Part shown: one piece after another, positions 63,001 through 64,000 of the stretch | Numbering within the stretch: position 1 is the stretch's first letter | Layout of the letters: each line of letters begins with the position of its first letter | NCBI RefSeq assembly: GCF_002831685.1 | Contig: NZ_CP025119.1 | Location: 1,337,001-1,401,000 of the forward strand | DNA length: 64,000 nt | From: Polaribacter sp. ALD11 | Lineage (GTDB): Bacteria > Bacteroidota > Bacteroidia > Flavobacteriales > Flavobacteriaceae | Direction of reading: 5' to 3' | Program-made: the position numbers and the translations under genes | The notes under the pieces: model-generated | What the model saw: the letters and a program-made list of their open reading frames with translations, nothing else | Database searches by the model: none | What the model was told of the DNA's origin: nothing

Positions 63001-64000
63001 TGAAAATATCTCAAATAATCGATAAGATTGATGAAAAACAACTTTTTATACCTGCTTTCCAAAGAGAATATGTTTGGAAAAGAAAAAACGCTAAAGATTT
63101 AGTTTCATCATTAATCCAAGACTACCCAACTGGCACAATGCTTACTTGGGAGACTAATTATCCGCCAGAATTAAAAGGAGAACACAAATACGATGAACGA
63201 CAAGGTGCTGTAAAATTAATTTTAGATGGTCAACAACGTATTACTACATTATATATGTTAATGACAGGTAACATACCTCCTTATTATAAAAAACATGAAA
63301 TTTTAGTTGACATAAGAAACCTATATGTAAATGTTCAAACTTTAGTTCTTGAATATTATAAAATAACAATAATGCAAAATGACCCTTTATGGGTAAACAT
63401 TACAGATATTTTTCAAGGAAAAATTAGATATAGAGATGTAATACATCAATTAGAAGTTAATTTAGATGGAGAGCGAGTAGAAAGAGAAAAATCAGATTTA
63501 ATTGATGATAATTTTAGAGCTATTGAAAAAATAAAAGATAGAGATTTTCAAGAGCAAATTATACCACCAAAAGCCTCTTTAAAGGAAGCAATTGATATTT
63601 TTTATATTGTAAATGCGAGTGGAGTAAATCTTACAGATGCTGAATTAGCATTGGCGCAAATTTCTGGGTATTGGCCAGAAGCTAGAGATTTATTTAAAAC
63701 TAAACTCGTTCAATTAGAGAAAGATGGTTATGTTTTTAAGCTCGATTTTATCGTTTATGTACTGTTAGGCATATTGCATAATATGGGTTCTAAATTAGAC
63801 AAACTACACAGTCAAGATAATAAAGAAAACATAAAAAAAGCATGGAAAAGATTAGATGAAGACGTGTTAGATTATGTTTTTAACGTATTAAAAAGTCAAG
63901 CATATATAGACCATACTAAAGAAGTTAACTCTGTTTATGCCTTTGTACCAATTATTGTTTATGCTTACAATAAAGGTTCAAAAAAACTTACCCAAATAGA
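63001..64000 (+). CDS. DUF262 (GmrS-like) protein, cut by window end
   Basis: The frame is open from ATG 63001 to the window end (333 residues seen). It has the DUF262 motifs: FIPAFQREYVWKRKNAKDLVSSLIQDYPTG and LDGQQRITTLYML (DGQQR), then the FYIVNASGVNLTDAELALAQI segment. DUF262 is the ParB/Srx-like domain of GmrSD type IV restriction systems and of many defence genes, where it binds nucleotide and cuts or regulates. It is placed as the second gene of the restriction operon. A DUF1524 HNH part may follow outside the window. Confidence 0.88.

Larger units (their letters stand above)
51136..64000 (+). mobile_element. Integrated mobilizable element with defence cargo (right end outside window)
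   Basis: From the tRNA fragment onward nearly all genes are mobile-element genes on the plus strand: integrase, excisionase-like HTH, helicase, primase, mobilization protein, relaxase, ParA and partner, then type I restriction genes. No VirB/Tra secretion genes are seen, so what is visible is mobilizable rather than self-transmissible. The second attachment site, with the intact tRNA, should lie beyond position 64000. Confidence 0.8.

Overview
The window is AT-rich chromosomal DNA from a member of the Flavobacteriaceae (Bacteroidota), probably a marine genus close to Polaribacter or Tenacibaculum. The evidence is the family-specific gene content (DUF4199, DUF5606, BfmA/BtgA-type mobilization protein, MobB-type relaxase, YdeP-like oxidoreductase with FdhD), the Bacteroidota -7 box TAnnTTTG ahead of many genes, a short SRP RNA of flavobacterial form, and several dispersed flavobacterial repeats. 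The genus is an inference; there is no rRNA in the window.

Positions 1-51.1 kb are mostly core chromosome. In order: an esterase-like protein cut by the window edge; a CvfB-like S1 protein coupled to menD; a fructose-6-phosphate aldolase/transaldolase between two inverted copies of a dispersed repeat; an SDR; the SRP RNA; a DUF4199-GT2-phosphohexomutase-ABC exporter block; a CCA-adding-type nucleotidyltransferase; a surface-polysaccharide block (a GT-D enzyme, then four glycosyltransferases transcribed with dapD); ruvX, def, DUF5606 and mazG; a K+/H+ antiporter; a sugar/choline-type nucleotidyltransferase; lon; an SSS symporter with a 35-residue membrane partner too short for usual gene calling; a large PIG-L deacetylase; dnaN; acpH-ggt; an RluA-type pseudouridine synthase; a tandem-duplicated membrane-anchored protein with a PerM exporter; a methyltransferase; fdhD with a YdeP-type molybdoenzyme; a triplicated barrel-like outer-membrane protein; an unusual membrane-domain/radical-SAM fusion; and a UPF1-like SF1 helicase.

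At about 51.14 kb a 17-nt tRNA 3'-end fragment with its own terminator marks the left end of an integrated mobilizable element that runs to the right edge and beyond. It carries a tyrosine recombinase, an unknown membrane protein, an excisionase-like HTH protein, an SF3-type helicase, an iteron-like array (candidate replication origin), a Toprim primase, a hairpin region (candidate oriT), a BfmA/BtgA mobilization protein, a relaxase, ParA with a small ribbon-helix-helix partner, a 110-bp nested hairpin element, a zinc-ribbon protein, a HigA-like N-terminal stub, and a defence cargo that starts with a type I restriction HsdR subunit and a DUF262 (GmrS-like) protein cut by the window end.

The most noteworthy items are the membrane-anchored methylthiotransferase-like radical SAM protein, the replication/mobilization control DNA of the island (iterons, oriT-like hairpin, nested hairpin), the micro-protein ahead of the SSS symporter, and a repeat family whose stem is conserved although its sequence differs, found upstream of three unrelated genes.
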